From: JBFLXR01 sp040757065
Lineage (GTDB): Bacteria > Pseudomonadota > Gammaproteobacteria > Burkholderiales > Gallionellaceae
DNA length: 64,000 nt
Direction of reading: 5' to 3'
Assembly (NCBI GenBank): GCA_040757065.1
Contig: JBFLXR010000004.1
Span: 1-64,000 of the forward strand
Shown here: in pieces, positions 52,317 to 61,329 of the stretch
Layout: each line of letters opens with the position of its first letter
Numbering within the stretch: position 1 is the stretch's first letter
Program-made: the position numbers and the translations under genes
Notes under the pieces: model-generated
Database searches by the model: none
Told to the model about the DNA's origin: nothing
The model's input: the letters and a program-made list of their open reading frames with translations, nothing else

Positions 52317-54962
52317 ATGAGCAACTCAACTAATTTAAAATGCCCAATTCGTGGGCAACTAAACGCACCTAAACTAGCTAAAGACGGCCTTACTCTTACA
52401 GAAGAGGCCCGGCGCATTGAAATGCTCAAGTTCTTTCTACGTAGAAAATACAAGAAAGAACACATCGCCGTTGAAACGGTAATCCTTAAGCTTGGCGAGT
52501 CTGGGCGTAACAAGTTGCGTTGCGACGCAATTGTATATGACGAACCTGCGGTAAACCTCGAAAACTTGTCGCTTGAAGAGCGCCTAAAGAAAGCGGTCTT
52601 GATTGCAGAAGTCAAGCGTGACTCTTCAAAGCAAAAGAGTGGCATCAAGTATCAATTAGAACCAGCGTTAAGATTACTTCCGGATACCAATGCTCTAGGA
52701 GTTTATTGGGACGACACCTCGCGAATTCTTTTTATTAAAAAGACTATTACCGAGGGTTCCAGAACGATAACGCACATTGAGCAAGACTCGATTGCCAACC
52801 TTCCGGAAGCGGGCGGGGTTTATCAAGAACGCCCGATCACTTTAGACCAGCTTACCCCGCCGGACAATCTTGTATCAGTGTTGATGAACGTAGCCCACGT
52901 CATGCGCTCTCATGGCGTAAATGACGAACATCTCCGCTACAAGGAAACTGTAAAATTAATTCTTGCGCGTTATTGTGATGAGCGAGAAGCGAAGGAAAGC
53001 TCAAAGAAGCAGTTATCACTCCAGGTGAAACCAGGCAAAGACGCCCAATTCAAGTCTCGAATTGACCGAATTTACAAAATATCGGCAACCCGATACTCCA
53101 ACGCAAAGACACTTTTCGCTCCTGTGCAAGGTTCCGAGTTACAAGAGAGAGTGCTAAGAGACGTGGTTAGCATGATTCAGGGCATTCATTTCACTGCGGC
53201 ATCTAGTGAAATGATGCAACAACTGTTCATGTCCTTTGTTCCTGCTGTATTCAAAAAGAGCCTTGATCAGTATTTCACTCCCATTAGCTTAGTAGAGTGC
53301 ATGGTCAATATGGTGAGAATTGGCGCCAATGACAAAGTTGCAGACCCCGGAATGGGAACTGCCGATTTTCTCACCTCAGCTCTAGTAAATAGGCAGTCAG
53401 CGGGTGGCACCGATATAGACAAGCGCATTTTTGGTATGGACATTGACCCCAAGGCATACGACCTTGCGGTTATTAACATGATCCTACATAAAGATGGCCA
53501 AACCGGCCTGCTCTGTCGCGATTCTATTGAAGACCACACACGGTGGGAGGGTGAAATCAACGTTGCACTATGCAACCCTCCCTTTGGCGAAAAAAGCATA
53601 GAAAAGCGCCAGACAGTATTGCAAAACTACGACTTAGGGCATGTATGGGAAAAGGTCGGCGGAACGTGGAAAAAAACTGATCAGCTCCTACCGTCACAGC
53701 AACTTGGAATACTGTTCCTTGAACGCTGCTACAAAATGCTTACCTCACAAGGTGGAAGGCTGGCAATTATTTTGCCAGAAGGATATCTTTGCACCGCAAG
53801 CTACGGTTATGTCAGACAGTGGATTCTTTCTCACCTAAGAATTGTTTCTCTAGTTGAGTTACCTCGTCGAATTTTCTTAAAGTCTGATGCTGATCTCCGA
53901 TCAGCTATTGTGATGTGCGAGAAATGGCCAGAGAAGGATATTAAGAAATTTGTTGATTCCGACTATCCCATCCACGCCGAACTTGTCCGTAAAGTAGGTT
54001 ATAAATTGGGATCTGGCTTTTTTATTACACCAAAGCGAGATCCGATCACAGGGCAGCAGCTCCGCGACGACAACAATCAGCTTATCCCTGACACTGACTT
54101 TACTGGAGTAACGGAACGCTTTAACCAGATAGTGCTAGATTGGGCGTTAAAGCATCCGCTCAAGAAACAATTGGCCAGCGCGAAGAAAGATTGGGTTGGC
54201 GCAAGAATCAGTGATGTATGGAAACATCCGAGTCTTGATATAAAGCCCAGACGATTAGCACCTAAAGCTCTCGAAAACAGGAGACAAATCCTCGTGGGCA
54301 AGCATGTCATGCTTGATAGCATAGCGGATATTGTGACTTGCACTATTGACCTTTCTTCTGCCGAGAATTGCTCGAAGACATGGCGCCTTGTCGAGGGGCA
54401 AGATATTCGAGCAATTGAGGGTGTCGTTTTGGCTCAAGAGCCATTAAGAGGCTGGCGAATAGCAGAACGCAAGGGAGCTGGAATGTATGAAGCAAAGCAA
54501 GGAGATATTATTATTGGATTGGTTCGCCCGGAACGCAGAAATATCGGATTGCTTATTAATGCAGGCGATGATCTCGTCGCCTCACCCGACGGGGTTGCTA
54601 TCGTAAGAATAAAAGATGAATTTAAGAATAGTTATCCGCCAGAATGGCTTTTTGCGATGTTGCGTTCTGAAAGTTCGAGACTCCAGTTTTGGACGGAATC
54701 GGGGGGGACCAGCTACGGCAAACTTTCAGATGATCATATAAAAAACATTCTTTTGCCGACTCAGACCGAGGCAGCCCGGAAGAAAATCTCAGAAAAAGTC
54801 CGTTCTTGGTTCAAACATCAATGCAATGCACTTAGTGATTGGGATTGCATTGGTAGCAAGGAAGACCGCAAACCAATACTTAACTCGCCAATTTTTGGGC
54901 TGGAGTGGCCCGCGTCCGAACCGCAAGATGACGCAGAGGAGGAATCAACGTCCGAGGCGTAA
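52317..54962 (+). CDS. Single-chain restriction-modification enzyme: nuclease + N6-adenine methylase + specificity domain
   Basis: 881 residues. N-terminal domain has a PD-(D/E)xK pattern, Asp70 (RCDAIVYDE) and Glu98-Val-Lys100 (VLIAEVK), like HsdR N-termini. A HsdM-type methylase follows: LDQYFTP (317-323), SAM motif DPGMGTADF from 343 and catalytic NPPF at 420-423. The last ~200 residues resemble a type I specificity (S) half, with GDIIIGLVRPERRNIG, GTSYGKLSDDHIKNILLP. No helicase/translocase domain is present, so it fits a type IIG-like or type I-derived enzyme. AT-rich codons and the island location indicate transfer. The start ATG at 52317 has no clear ribosome site. Confidence 0.88.
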   Translation: MSNSTNLKCPIRGQLNAPKLAKDGLTLTEEARRIEMLKFFLRRKYKKEHIAVETVILKLGESGRNKLRCDAIVYDEPAVNLENLSLEERLKKAVLIAEVKRDSSKQKSGIKYQLEPALRLLPDTNALGVYWDDTSRILFIKKTITEGSRTITHIEQDSIANLPEAGGVYQERPITLDQLTPPDNLVSVLMNVAHVMRSHGVNDEHLRYKETVKLILARYCDEREAKESSKKQLSLQVKPGKDAQFKSRIDRIYKISATRYSNAKTLFAPVQGSELQERVLRDVVSMIQGIHFTAASSEMMQQLFMSFVPAVFKKSLDQYFTPISLVECMVNMVRIGANDKVADPGMGTADFLTSALVNRQSAGGTDIDKRIFGMDIDPKAYDLAVINMILHKDGQTGLLCRDSIEDHTRWEGEINVALCNPPFGEKSIEKRQTVLQNYDLGHVWEKVGGTWKKTDQLLPSQQLGILFLERCYKMLTSQGGRLAIILPEGYLCTASYGYVRQWILSHLRIVSLVELPRRIFLKSDADLRSAIVMCEKWPEKDIKKFVDSDYPIHAELVRKVGYKLGSGFFITPKRDPITGQQLRDDNNQLIPDTDFTGVTERFNQIVLDWALKHPLKKQLASAKKDWVGARISDVWKHPSLDIKPRRLAPKALENRRQILVGKHVMLDSIADIVTCTIDLSSAENCSKTWRLVEGQDIRAIEGVVLAQEPLRGWRIAERKGAGMYEAKQGDIIIGLVRPERRNIGLLINAGDDLVASPDGVAIVRIKDEFKNSYPPEWLFAMLRSESSRLQFWTESGGTSYGKLSDDHIKNILLPTQTEAARKKISEKVRSWFKHQCNALSDWDCIGSKEDRKPILNSPIFGLEWPASEPQDDAEEESTSEA

Positions 54963-55104
54963 TTTTCAGACAGTGTTGCATCTTGACCGTCCACGTCGGG
55001 CGGCCCACACTTAACCGAAGCGTGCGTCATCTAGGTGATACACTTTGACCAACCTCGAAACCGAGGCGGCCTCCCAAAGCCCCGCAATTCCAGGGCCAGG
55101 TGAT

Positions 55105-55146
55105 TTTTGGTGGTGATGAGTTCGATTCTGCCCATCACCACCAAAA
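55105..55146. repeat. Perfect 14-bp inverted repeat containing a tRNA-3'-end-like sequence
   Basis: TTTTGGTGGTGATG (55105-55118) pairs exactly with CATCACCACCAAAA (55133-55146). The loop and right arm read GTTCGATTCTGCCC then ATCA then CCACCA, which matches the tRNA-Phe 3' end (GTTCGATTCCGCCC-TTGG-CCACCA) apart from one base and the four-base block. It may be a decayed attachment site or a tRNA fragment. Confidence 0.65.
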
Positions 55147-55281
55147 CGGCCTCAGACTGGCTTCACATCACAAGTGCTGTGGGCTACTATGATTTTCCTG
55201 TAACCACTTAGGTGCAGCACTTTGAAGTAGCCCTAATGCATGCTGGAAGCGGCGAACATAGTAAAATCAAGAGGTTGTGTG

Positions 55282-55312
55282 GTCGGTGGTTCGATTCCGC
55301 CCTTGGCCACCA
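55282..55312 (+). repeat. Attachment site attR (31-bp copy of tRNA-Phe 3' end)
   Basis: Identical to 51962-51992 including the CCA. No tRNA body precedes it, so it is a leftover of integration and not a tRNA gene. Confidence 0.93.
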
Positions 55313-55321
55313 GTTTCAAAC

Positions 55322-55348
55322 AAAAAGGCCACCCGTTGGGTGGCCTTT
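55322..55348 (+). terminator. Rho-independent terminator after attR, probably the original tRNA-Phe terminator
   Basis: AAAAAGGCCACCC and GGGTGGCCTTTTT form a 13-bp stem around GTT, followed by GTTTT. Its position right after attR suits the terminator that followed the tRNA before the island inserted. Confidence 0.88.
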
Positions 55349-55749
55349 TTGTTTTCTGGCACACTTATGGCATAGGGCCTGATGCCTGTACTTTAACCGG
55401 CTGAATTCAATTCTTGCTAAGGGTTTTTGGTGCCTTCTTAATGAAGAGATTATGCGGTGGTATGAGCTTCTCTGGACATCAAGACAAGAAATCGTGCGGG
55501 GGATGGTGCTGCGCGGTAGCTCTGTTAACCTAGAACATCCGAAACGTAACGGCCCATATGGCTGTTATAGGGAAGATTATGGATGCTGTCATCTTGGCTA
55601 GCAGCATCGAGATAATCAGTGCGTCGATGGCGTTCAGACTATGCTGCTTGTGGATGCGACGACTTTGCTCGTGTGCTATGATTAAGCGCTAGGCTTGGTG
55701 TGAGCGCTCGCCAACCTTGCAAATATTGTTAACACGCAGTGACTGAACT

Positions 55750-57675
55750 TTGGCGCACCGCCCCCATTTAATCCATCCCCAATACCGCCCAGATATCGAC
55801 GGCTTGCGCGCCATCGCCGTGCTAGCGGTGGTCGGCTTCCATGCATTTCCCTCTACCGTACGCGGAGGATTCATCGGGGTCGATATTTTTTTCGTCATCT
55901 CCGGCTATTTAATATCGACGATTATCTTTTCCAGTCTGGAGCGCACCCGTTTTAGTTTGACGGAGTTCTACCGCCGCCGTATTTTGCGGATCTTTCCCGC
56001 GCTGCTGCTAGTGACGCTGAGCAGTATGATTTTCGGCTGGTTTGCGTTGTTTGCCGACGAATACAAGCAGCTCGGCAAGCATATGGCAGGCTCGGCGGGT
56101 TTTGTTTCCAACTTTCTGCTGTGGGGCGAAAGCGGCTATTTCGATACGGCCGGTGAAACCAAGCCGTTTCTCCATCTGTGGAGTTTAGCGGTCGAAGAGC
56201 AGTTTTATGTGTTTTGGCCGGTGATGCTGTTGCTGGTGTGGAAGCGCCGCTGGAATTTTTTTGCGATTACATTGGCTATCGCAGGCGCTTCCTTCGCAGC
56301 CAGCGTCTATTGGGTACACAAAAATCCGGGTGCAGCATTTTATTCGCCCTTTTCCCGATTCTGGGAGCTGATGGTGGGCGGTACGCTGGCCTATCTTGTT
56401 CTGCACAACGCGCCGCTGACTCGTCGCTACCCGAATATACAGTCGCTCACAGGTGCCGTTTTGCTGGCGGCAGGGTTGGCGCTCTTGAATAAAGACCGCG
56501 CGTTTCCCGGCGGATGGGCTCTATTCCCAACACTGGGTACGTTCTTGATGATTTCCGCCGGGCCGCAGGCGTGGCTTAATCGTGTCGTATTGTCCCGCAA
56601 AGCGCTGGTTGGAATCGGTCTCATCAGCTACCCGCTATACTTATGGCACTGGCCGTTGCTGTCGTTCGCCCGCATTCTCGAAAACGAGTTGCCTTCGCGC
56701 ACGATTCGGCAAACGGCCGTGCTGCTGGCTATCGTGTTAGCCTGGGCGACATACCGCTGGGTTGAAAAACCCCTGCGCTTCGGACGGCACGGCAACATCA
56801 AGGCCATAGGACTGGCTGTGCTGTTGGCGGCAAGTGGCTTGACGGGGTATGCGGTTTACCTTGCAGACGGGTTGCCTAGCCGCTCGGCGGGGCAGGTGAC
56901 GCAAATCAACCGCTTCGATTACCCCTTCCGGCAATCGTGCGAGGCTATGACAGCAGAGCACTACAGCGACGATTGGTGCAACCCCGGCACAGGTAGTTTG
57001 CAGGCCCCGGGCTTGTTGTTGGTTGGTGATTCCTTTTCGAATGCCTACTCGACTATGCTCGATGCCTACGCTCAGCGAGAGCAGCCAATCATGCAATTCG
57101 TTCAGTTCGGGCGGGGACAATGCCCAATGCTGCTTGATTACGGGCCGGAATACTGTCGCAGGCTGACACAAAAGTTTTTTGTCTATTTGCAGGCGCACCC
57201 GGAGGTCGAAACTATCGCGATGGCTGCGCATTGGCCGGCCTATTATGCAGGCAAGGATTTTTGGTGGCTGAAATACAAAGAGCCGGCCGAGGCATTTCCA
57301 GAAGCTTTCGAAAAAACGGTGCACCGCTACCGCTCAATGGGTAAGCGGGTTGTTGTCCTTCTGGCACCGCCGACCGGATCGAACCCCAAGGCTTGCGTTA
57401 ATCGTCCGGTGCGCATCAGCGATCGCAGCCGCTGCGATTTAACGCGCGCGCTGGCGGATAAAAACGATGGCTTATACCGCAGCTATTTCATTCCCAAGCT
57501 GGCGGAAGAGCAAATACCCTATTTCGATCCTTTCCTTTATATGTGCGACACTATGCGTTGCAGAACTATGGATGGGCAAAGAATTCTAAGCGTAGACGGC
57601 GGTCATCTGTCCGCCTACGGCGGGGAATATCTGGCGGAACACGGACGCGCAAGATTGCATGAGTTGCTGCGTTAG
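55750..57675 (+). CDS. Membrane acyltransferase, AT3-SGNH fusion (OafA-like)
   Basis: About 641 residues from a TTG without a clear ribosome site, so the start is uncertain. N-terminal acyltransferase-3 domain (YRPDIDGLRAIAVLAVVGFH, FIGVDIFFVISGYLI, FYRRRILRIFPAL, LWSLAVEEQFYVFWP) with about ten membrane helices to residue 375. The C-terminal periplasmic SGNH domain has LLVGDSFSNAY near 425 and the catalytic pair in VDGGHLSAYG near 620. Such proteins O-acetylate surface polysaccharides or LPS. It lies outside the island, and no sugar cluster is near. Confidence 0.92.
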   Translation: MAHRPHLIHPQYRPDIDGLRAIAVLAVVGFHAFPSTVRGGFIGVDIFFVISGYLISTIIFSSLERTRFSLTEFYRRRILRIFPALLLVTLSSMIFGWFALFADEYKQLGKHMAGSAGFVSNFLLWGESGYFDTAGETKPFLHLWSLAVEEQFYVFWPVMLLLVWKRRWNFFAITLAIAGASFAASVYWVHKNPGAAFYSPFSRFWELMVGGTLAYLVLHNAPLTRRYPNIQSLTGAVLLAAGLALLNKDRAFPGGWALFPTLGTFLMISAGPQAWLNRVVLSRKALVGIGLISYPLYLWHWPLLSFARILENELPSRTIRQTAVLLAIVLAWATYRWVEKPLRFGRHGNIKAIGLAVLLAASGLTGYAVYLADGLPSRSAGQVTQINRFDYPFRQSCEAMTAEHYSDDWCNPGTGSLQAPGLLLVGDSFSNAYSTMLDAYAQREQPIMQFVQFGRGQCPMLLDYGPEYCRRLTQKFFVYLQAHPEVETIAMAAHWPAYYAGKDFWWLKYKEPAEAFPEAFEKTVHRYRSMGKRVVVLLAPPTGSNPKACVNRPVRISDRSRCDLTRALADKNDGLYRSYFIPKLAEEQIPYFDPFLYMCDTMRCRTMDGQRILSVDGGHLSAYGGEYLAEHGRARLHELLR

Positions 57676-59225
57676 CGGGCGCTCATACTCTGAAGAATCG
57701 GCAATACAGACCAAGCCAGCAATAGCAAAAAAACACCGGTGGATGCGACAGCTAATAGTGCCAACCAACGATTGCGTTGCTGCTGAAGCGCGATCAGATA
57801 GCGTAAGCCGGCGTCCAGCTCGGCGGGAATGGTAGGGGCTTGTATGCGTTGGTGCAGCAAGCGGGGAAGTTGCGGCAGCAAGGTGGCGAATTGCGGCGCT
57901 TCGGTTTCCAGTGCTTTGAGGAAGCCTTTCCAGCCGACCTGTTCGCTCATCCAGCGTTCCAGCCAGGGTTTGGCGGTTTTCCACAAATCCAGTTCGGGAT
58001 CGAGCTGCAGACCCAAGCCCTCGATATTCAGCAAGGTTTTTTGCAGCAGCACCAGTTGCGGCTGAATCTCGATGCCGAACCGGCGCGAGGTTTGGAACAG
58101 GCGCAGCAGCACGCGGCCGAACGAGACTTCGCGTAGCGGGCGGTCGAAGATCGGTTCGCAGACTGCGCGGATAGCCGCTTCGAGTTCGTCTACCCGGGTT
58201 TCGGCGGGTGCCCAGCCGGATTCGATATGCACTTCGGCTACGCGCTTATAGTCGCGGCGGAAGAAAGCAATAAAATTCTGTGCCAGATAATGCTTATCGG
58301 TATCGGTCAGCGTTCCCATAATGCCGAAATCGAGCGCAATATAGCGGCCATCCGGGGCAACCAGAATATTGCCGGGATGCATGTCGGCATGGAAAAAGCC
58401 GTCGCGGAAGACCTGGGTGTAAAAAATTTCCACACCGTTGGCAGCCAGCTTGGGGATGTCGATATTCGCAGCCCGCAGGGCATCGATCTGGCTGATTGGA
58501 ATGCCGTGCATTCGCTCCATGACAATCACATTGTCCAGACACCAATCCCAGTACATTTCCGGCACGATCAGCAAGTCGGAATTCGGGAAATTGCGCCGTA
58601 ACTGACTGGCGTTAGCCGCTTCGCGCGTTAAATCGAGTTCGTCATGTAAATGTTTTTCGAATTCGGCCACCACCTCGCGCGGTTTCAGACGCTTTCCATC
58701 CTCCCAGCCGCGTTCCAACAGCATGGCGCAGGTATCCAGTAAGGCCAGATCGTGGGTAATGACCCGCTCGATACCGGGCCGCAAAATCTTTACGGCGACT
58801 TCGCGGTTGTCCGGCAGCACCGCAAAATGCACTTGCGCGACCGAGGCGCTGGCGACCGGCTCGGCTTCGAAACTCTTAAATACTTGGAGCAGCGGCTTTT
58901 TATAGGCAGCCTCGATTTGTGCAATCGCTTGTTCGGAAGGGAAAGGGGGAACGCGATCCTGCAATTTCGCCAGTTCTTCCGCCAGGTCGGCAGGAATCAA
59001 ATCGCGCCGGGTAGAAAGCATCTGGCCGAATTTGACGAAGATCGGACCGAGGCTTTCCAGCGCCAGACGCAACCGCACCGCACGCGGTGCAGAGGTGTTG
59101 CGCCAGAATAACAGCATGCCGAGCGGAACGCGTAGCCAGCGGGTTTTCTGGTGCGCGGTCAGAAATTCGTCCAGCCCGAACCGCAACACCACGAAGACGA
59201 TTTTAAATACACGAAAGAATTTCAC
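57672..59225 (-). CDS. ubiB: Ubiquinone biosynthesis atypical kinase/ATPase UbiB
   Basis: 517 residues from a GTG that overlaps the ubiJ stop by 4 bp. The UbiB-specific KxGQ region (LGPIFVKFGQMLSTRRDL) is at about 50-67, kinase-like motifs follow (VAVKILRPG, DGFFHADMHPGNILV, ALDFGIMG), and a C-terminal pair of membrane helices ends the protein. Helps extract lipophilic intermediates in the ubiquinone pathway. Its 3' end overlaps the convergent acyltransferase gene by 4 bp. Confidence 0.96.
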   Translation of the reverse strand: MKFFRVFKIVFVVLRFGLDEFLTAHQKTRWLRVPLGMLLFWRNTSAPRAVRLRLALESLGPIFVKFGQMLSTRRDLIPADLAEELAKLQDRVPPFPSEQAIAQIEAAYKKPLLQVFKSFEAEPVASASVAQVHFAVLPDNREVAVKILRPGIERVITHDLALLDTCAMLLERGWEDGKRLKPREVVAEFEKHLHDELDLTREAANASQLRRNFPNSDLLIVPEMYWDWCLDNVIVMERMHGIPISQIDALRAANIDIPKLAANGVEIFYTQVFRDGFFHADMHPGNILVAPDGRYIALDFGIMGTLTDTDKHYLAQNFIAFFRRDYKRVAEVHIESGWAPAETRVDELEAAIRAVCEPIFDRPLREVSFGRVLLRLFQTSRRFGIEIQPQLVLLQKTLLNIEGLGLQLDPELDLWKTAKPWLERWMSEQVGWKGFLKALETEAPQFATLLPQLPRLLHQRIQAPTIPAELDAGLRYLIALQQQRNRWLALLAVASTGVFLLLLAWSVLPILQSMSAR

Positions 59226-59797
59226 GAACGGTGCTCCAGACGACTGATGCGTTGTTCCAGTCGGGCGGCATCGTCTCGCAAAGTATCGACTTGGTGGACA
59301 AAAAGCGAAATTTGACCGGGTTTCGCCAGCACGGGGCGCTCCTCAGTCAGATATTCGGCGGCGGCTTGCGACAGGTTCTGCAGCGTACTGAGCAAGTGGC
59401 GGTGTTTAGCCTGAGCGAACTGTACGATTCGTTCGGCAGCCACATCGCCGGTGAAACGGCTAATGTCTTCTGCAGCATCCCAGCGCAGATTGCGACTCAG
59501 GTGAAATACCTCGCTGAGCAAAGCGGCGTTGCCTTCGGTATGGACTTCGCTGAGCGCTTGTTCATCCTGCAAAGCCAAGCGGGGCAGCAGAGCAAATGGG
59601 AAGTGACAACGCGCATCCGGCACGGCATCGGACGCAGCGGATTCCAACAAGCCATTTTCCTGAATAGTACAGGCAAAAGAAAACGGAGGGACATCGAACT
59701 GCACGGTTTTCCCTGCGAAGCGGGCAAGCCGGGCCTGCGCCCAACCGCTCTGGCCGAACAGATGATTCAGAATATGGATGGTCGACTGATGCAGCAT
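59222..59797 (-). CDS. ubiJ: Ubiquinone biosynthesis accessory factor UbiJ (SCP2 domain)
   Basis: 191 residues from the ATG at 59797 (MLHQSTIHILNHLF). N-terminal SCP2-like lipid-binding domain (about 1-110) and a C-terminal helical part with a coiled-coil-like heptad pattern (VDTLRDDAARLEQRISRLEHR). UbiJ with UbiK assembles the soluble Ubi complex. It is next to ubiB, and ubiE is nearby. Confidence 0.9.
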   Translation of the reverse strand: MLHQSTIHILNHLFGQSGWAQARLARFAGKTVQFDVPPFSFACTIQENGLLESAASDAVPDARCHFPFALLPRLALQDEQALSEVHTEGNAALLSEVFHLSRNLRWDAAEDISRFTGDVAAERIVQFAQAKHRHLLSTLQNLSQAAAEYLTEERPVLAKPGQISLFVHQVDTLRDDAARLEQRISRLEHRS

Positions 59798-59874
59798 TTC
59801 AAACAAACCGGAGTCGGCGTACGGCTTGCCGACAAAGGCGACAGTATGCAGCGAAGAGCTGGAAGGCGCAACCG

Positions 59875-61197
59875 TCAGACTTGCTGGATACCGGCTAACA
59901 GCCAAGGGGCACCTTGGGAGCGCCGATCTTGGCGAATATGCCAGACTTCGCGGAAATCCATTTCTGCTCCATGATTTTCACGCAGCGTACCTTGCATGAG
60001 CACGCTGGCAATCTCGAAATGCCCCTCTGTAACAACCTCAAGCAAGGTTGCCGCAATACGCAATACGTCGGTGTGCTGTTGGACGTTGCCTCGCTCCTGT
60101 AACTGCAAGGATATTTCGGCGAAGATTTCTGGCGTGGTGTATTCGCGGATATCGTCCAGATCGCCACGATCATTGGCTGCCTGCAACCGGATAAACGAGC
60201 TCTCGACAGCCCGCTCAAAATCATCTTTGGGGAAGTCGCTTGGAATATTACCCGGTGCCGGGCCGGAAAATCCGTTCTCAGCCGCTGGTGCTGGGCTGGG
60301 CGCGGTTGTGGCGGATGGAGACGCTGTATGCATGGGGGCAGGTTGAGCCATGACAGGGGAGGGACGATAGAAAATCAGACGTAGAACTTTATAACTTAAA
60401 AACAAAACGATAGCCCACAGGCAGAAAAGTGCAATGCTATGCCAGAACCCGCCGCCGCTTGCAGCGGCGTTTTCAACCGGCGCGGTGGTTGCCCCGGGTA
60501 GCGCAGTAGCAGCGGCTCCTCCAGTGCCTGAGCCCGCACCGCTCAAGCCAGCACCGGTATTCGAGACTGCTGCAACAGAGTCCTGATGGTGACCCAACAA
60601 TGCACCGAGTCCCAAGCCGGCCAGAAATGCGGTTGCCGGACGCCACCAGCTGCTCGACTGCTGGGCGACCGGTACAACGGGGCGTGCGGCAACCAGTGGC
60701 GGCGCGGCTACAGGGCGAGGTGCGTAACCGGGAATCGCGCTAGGGCTTGCCGGGCGTGCAGGTGCCGGTTGAGGCGTCGCTGTTGCGTTTGCTGTCGGGG
60801 GAGCTGAAACCAAACGGCCTTGGGTCGGGGTGCTGCCGGAGCCGTTTGATGGGCTGCGCGCGGACGATAGAGTATTGGACGGCACTGTACTATTGTAGGA
60901 GCGCTGTATGCCGCTGTTTTTATTCCCGCCGAAACGGTTGTTCGCCGGGGGAGGCGTGTTCATGGCGGACGAATTCGCCGAGCGGTTAAAGCTGTAGGTA
61001 TTGTTGCTTCGACTCGGGCTGGCGTAGGAGCGGCTAGAATTCGAACTGTTGTAAGAGCGGCTCGGGGCGCTATAGCTGCTGCTGTATGAACGGGAGGTGC
61101 CGATACTTTTTCCGCCACCGAACCGTCCGGCGTTGGCTTCGCTGGCGATGCAAACCAACAAAGCGGCGAACAGACAACTCCATAACCGATACCGCAT
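59875..61197 (-). CDS. Tim44-like domain protein with long Ser/Asn-rich N-terminus (paralogue A)
   Basis: 440 residues. Signal peptide to about SEANA (residue 23), then ~65 residues rich in Ser, Tyr and Asn (RSYSSSYSAPSRSYNSSNSS), a Pro/Ala region, one or two membrane helices (ALFCLWAIVLFLSYKVLRLIF near 255-275) and a C-terminal Tim44-like domain (about 310-440) ending PWLLAGIQQV. The function in bacteria is unsettled. The next gene upstream encodes a shorter relative with a nearly identical C-terminal domain. Confidence 0.88.
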   Translation of the reverse strand: MRYRLWSCLFAALLVCIASEANAGRFGGGKSIGTSRSYSSSYSAPSRSYNSSNSSRSYASPSRSNNTYSFNRSANSSAMNTPPPANNRFGGNKNSGIQRSYNSTVPSNTLSSARSPSNGSGSTPTQGRLVSAPPTANATATPQPAPARPASPSAIPGYAPRPVAAPPLVAARPVVPVAQQSSSWWRPATAFLAGLGLGALLGHHQDSVAAVSNTGAGLSGAGSGTGGAAATALPGATTAPVENAAASGGGFWHSIALFCLWAIVLFLSYKVLRLIFYRPSPVMAQPAPMHTASPSATTAPSPAPAAENGFSGPAPGNIPSDFPKDDFERAVESSFIRLQAANDRGDLDDIREYTTPEIFAEISLQLQERGNVQQHTDVLRIAATLLEVVTEGHFEIASVLMQGTLRENHGAEMDFREVWHIRQDRRSQGAPWLLAGIQQV

Positions 61198-61274
61198 CCT
61201 GTACTCCCTGAAATAGAGGATAAATCGGGAGATATATTAGCGTAAAAATGCTAAACATGTAGAGCGACATAATA

Positions 61275-61308
61275 AAAAACGCCGCCTGATATTTCCGGCG
61301 GCGTTTTT
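61275..61308 (-). terminator. Rho-independent terminator between the two Tim44-like genes
   Basis: AAAAACGCCGCC (61275-61286) pairs with GGCGGCGTTTTT (61297-61308); the minus strand ends in a T-run. The two paralogues are therefore probably separate transcription units. Confidence 0.9.
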
Positions 61309-61329
61309 CTCAGAATACAACACTGAGAC

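Larger units (their letters stand above)
51962..55312. mobile_element. 3.3-kb genomic island at tRNA-Phe
   Basis: Bounded by two identical 31-bp copies of the tRNA-Phe 3' end. Inside are a C-terminal integrase fragment next to the tRNA, one large AT-rich restriction-modification gene, and a non-coding right part with another tRNA-3'-like sequence. The interior is visibly AT-richer than both flanks. With only an integrase fragment left it is probably no longer mobile on its own. Confidence 0.9.
54963..55749. other. 787-bp gene-free region: island right end and post-island spacer
   Basis: No credible gene. Inside the island part are a perfect 14-bp inverted repeat (55105-55146) with a tRNA-3'-like sequence and two copies of an imperfect word (TAGGTG-x4-CACTTTGA type near 55033 and 55207). 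attR is at 55282-55312 and a terminator at 55322-55348. From 55354 to 55749 I recognise nothing. Confidence 0.7.

Noticed and set aside
54818..55030. 70-codon minus-strand frame at the end of the restriction-modification gene
   Set aside because: Mostly antisense to the C-terminus of that gene; the Ser/Asp-rich translation is the reverse of an acidic tail.
55282..55312. Second tRNA-Phe gene
   Set aside because: Only the 3' 31 bases are present, with no D-arm or anticodon arm upstream; it is an attachment-site copy.
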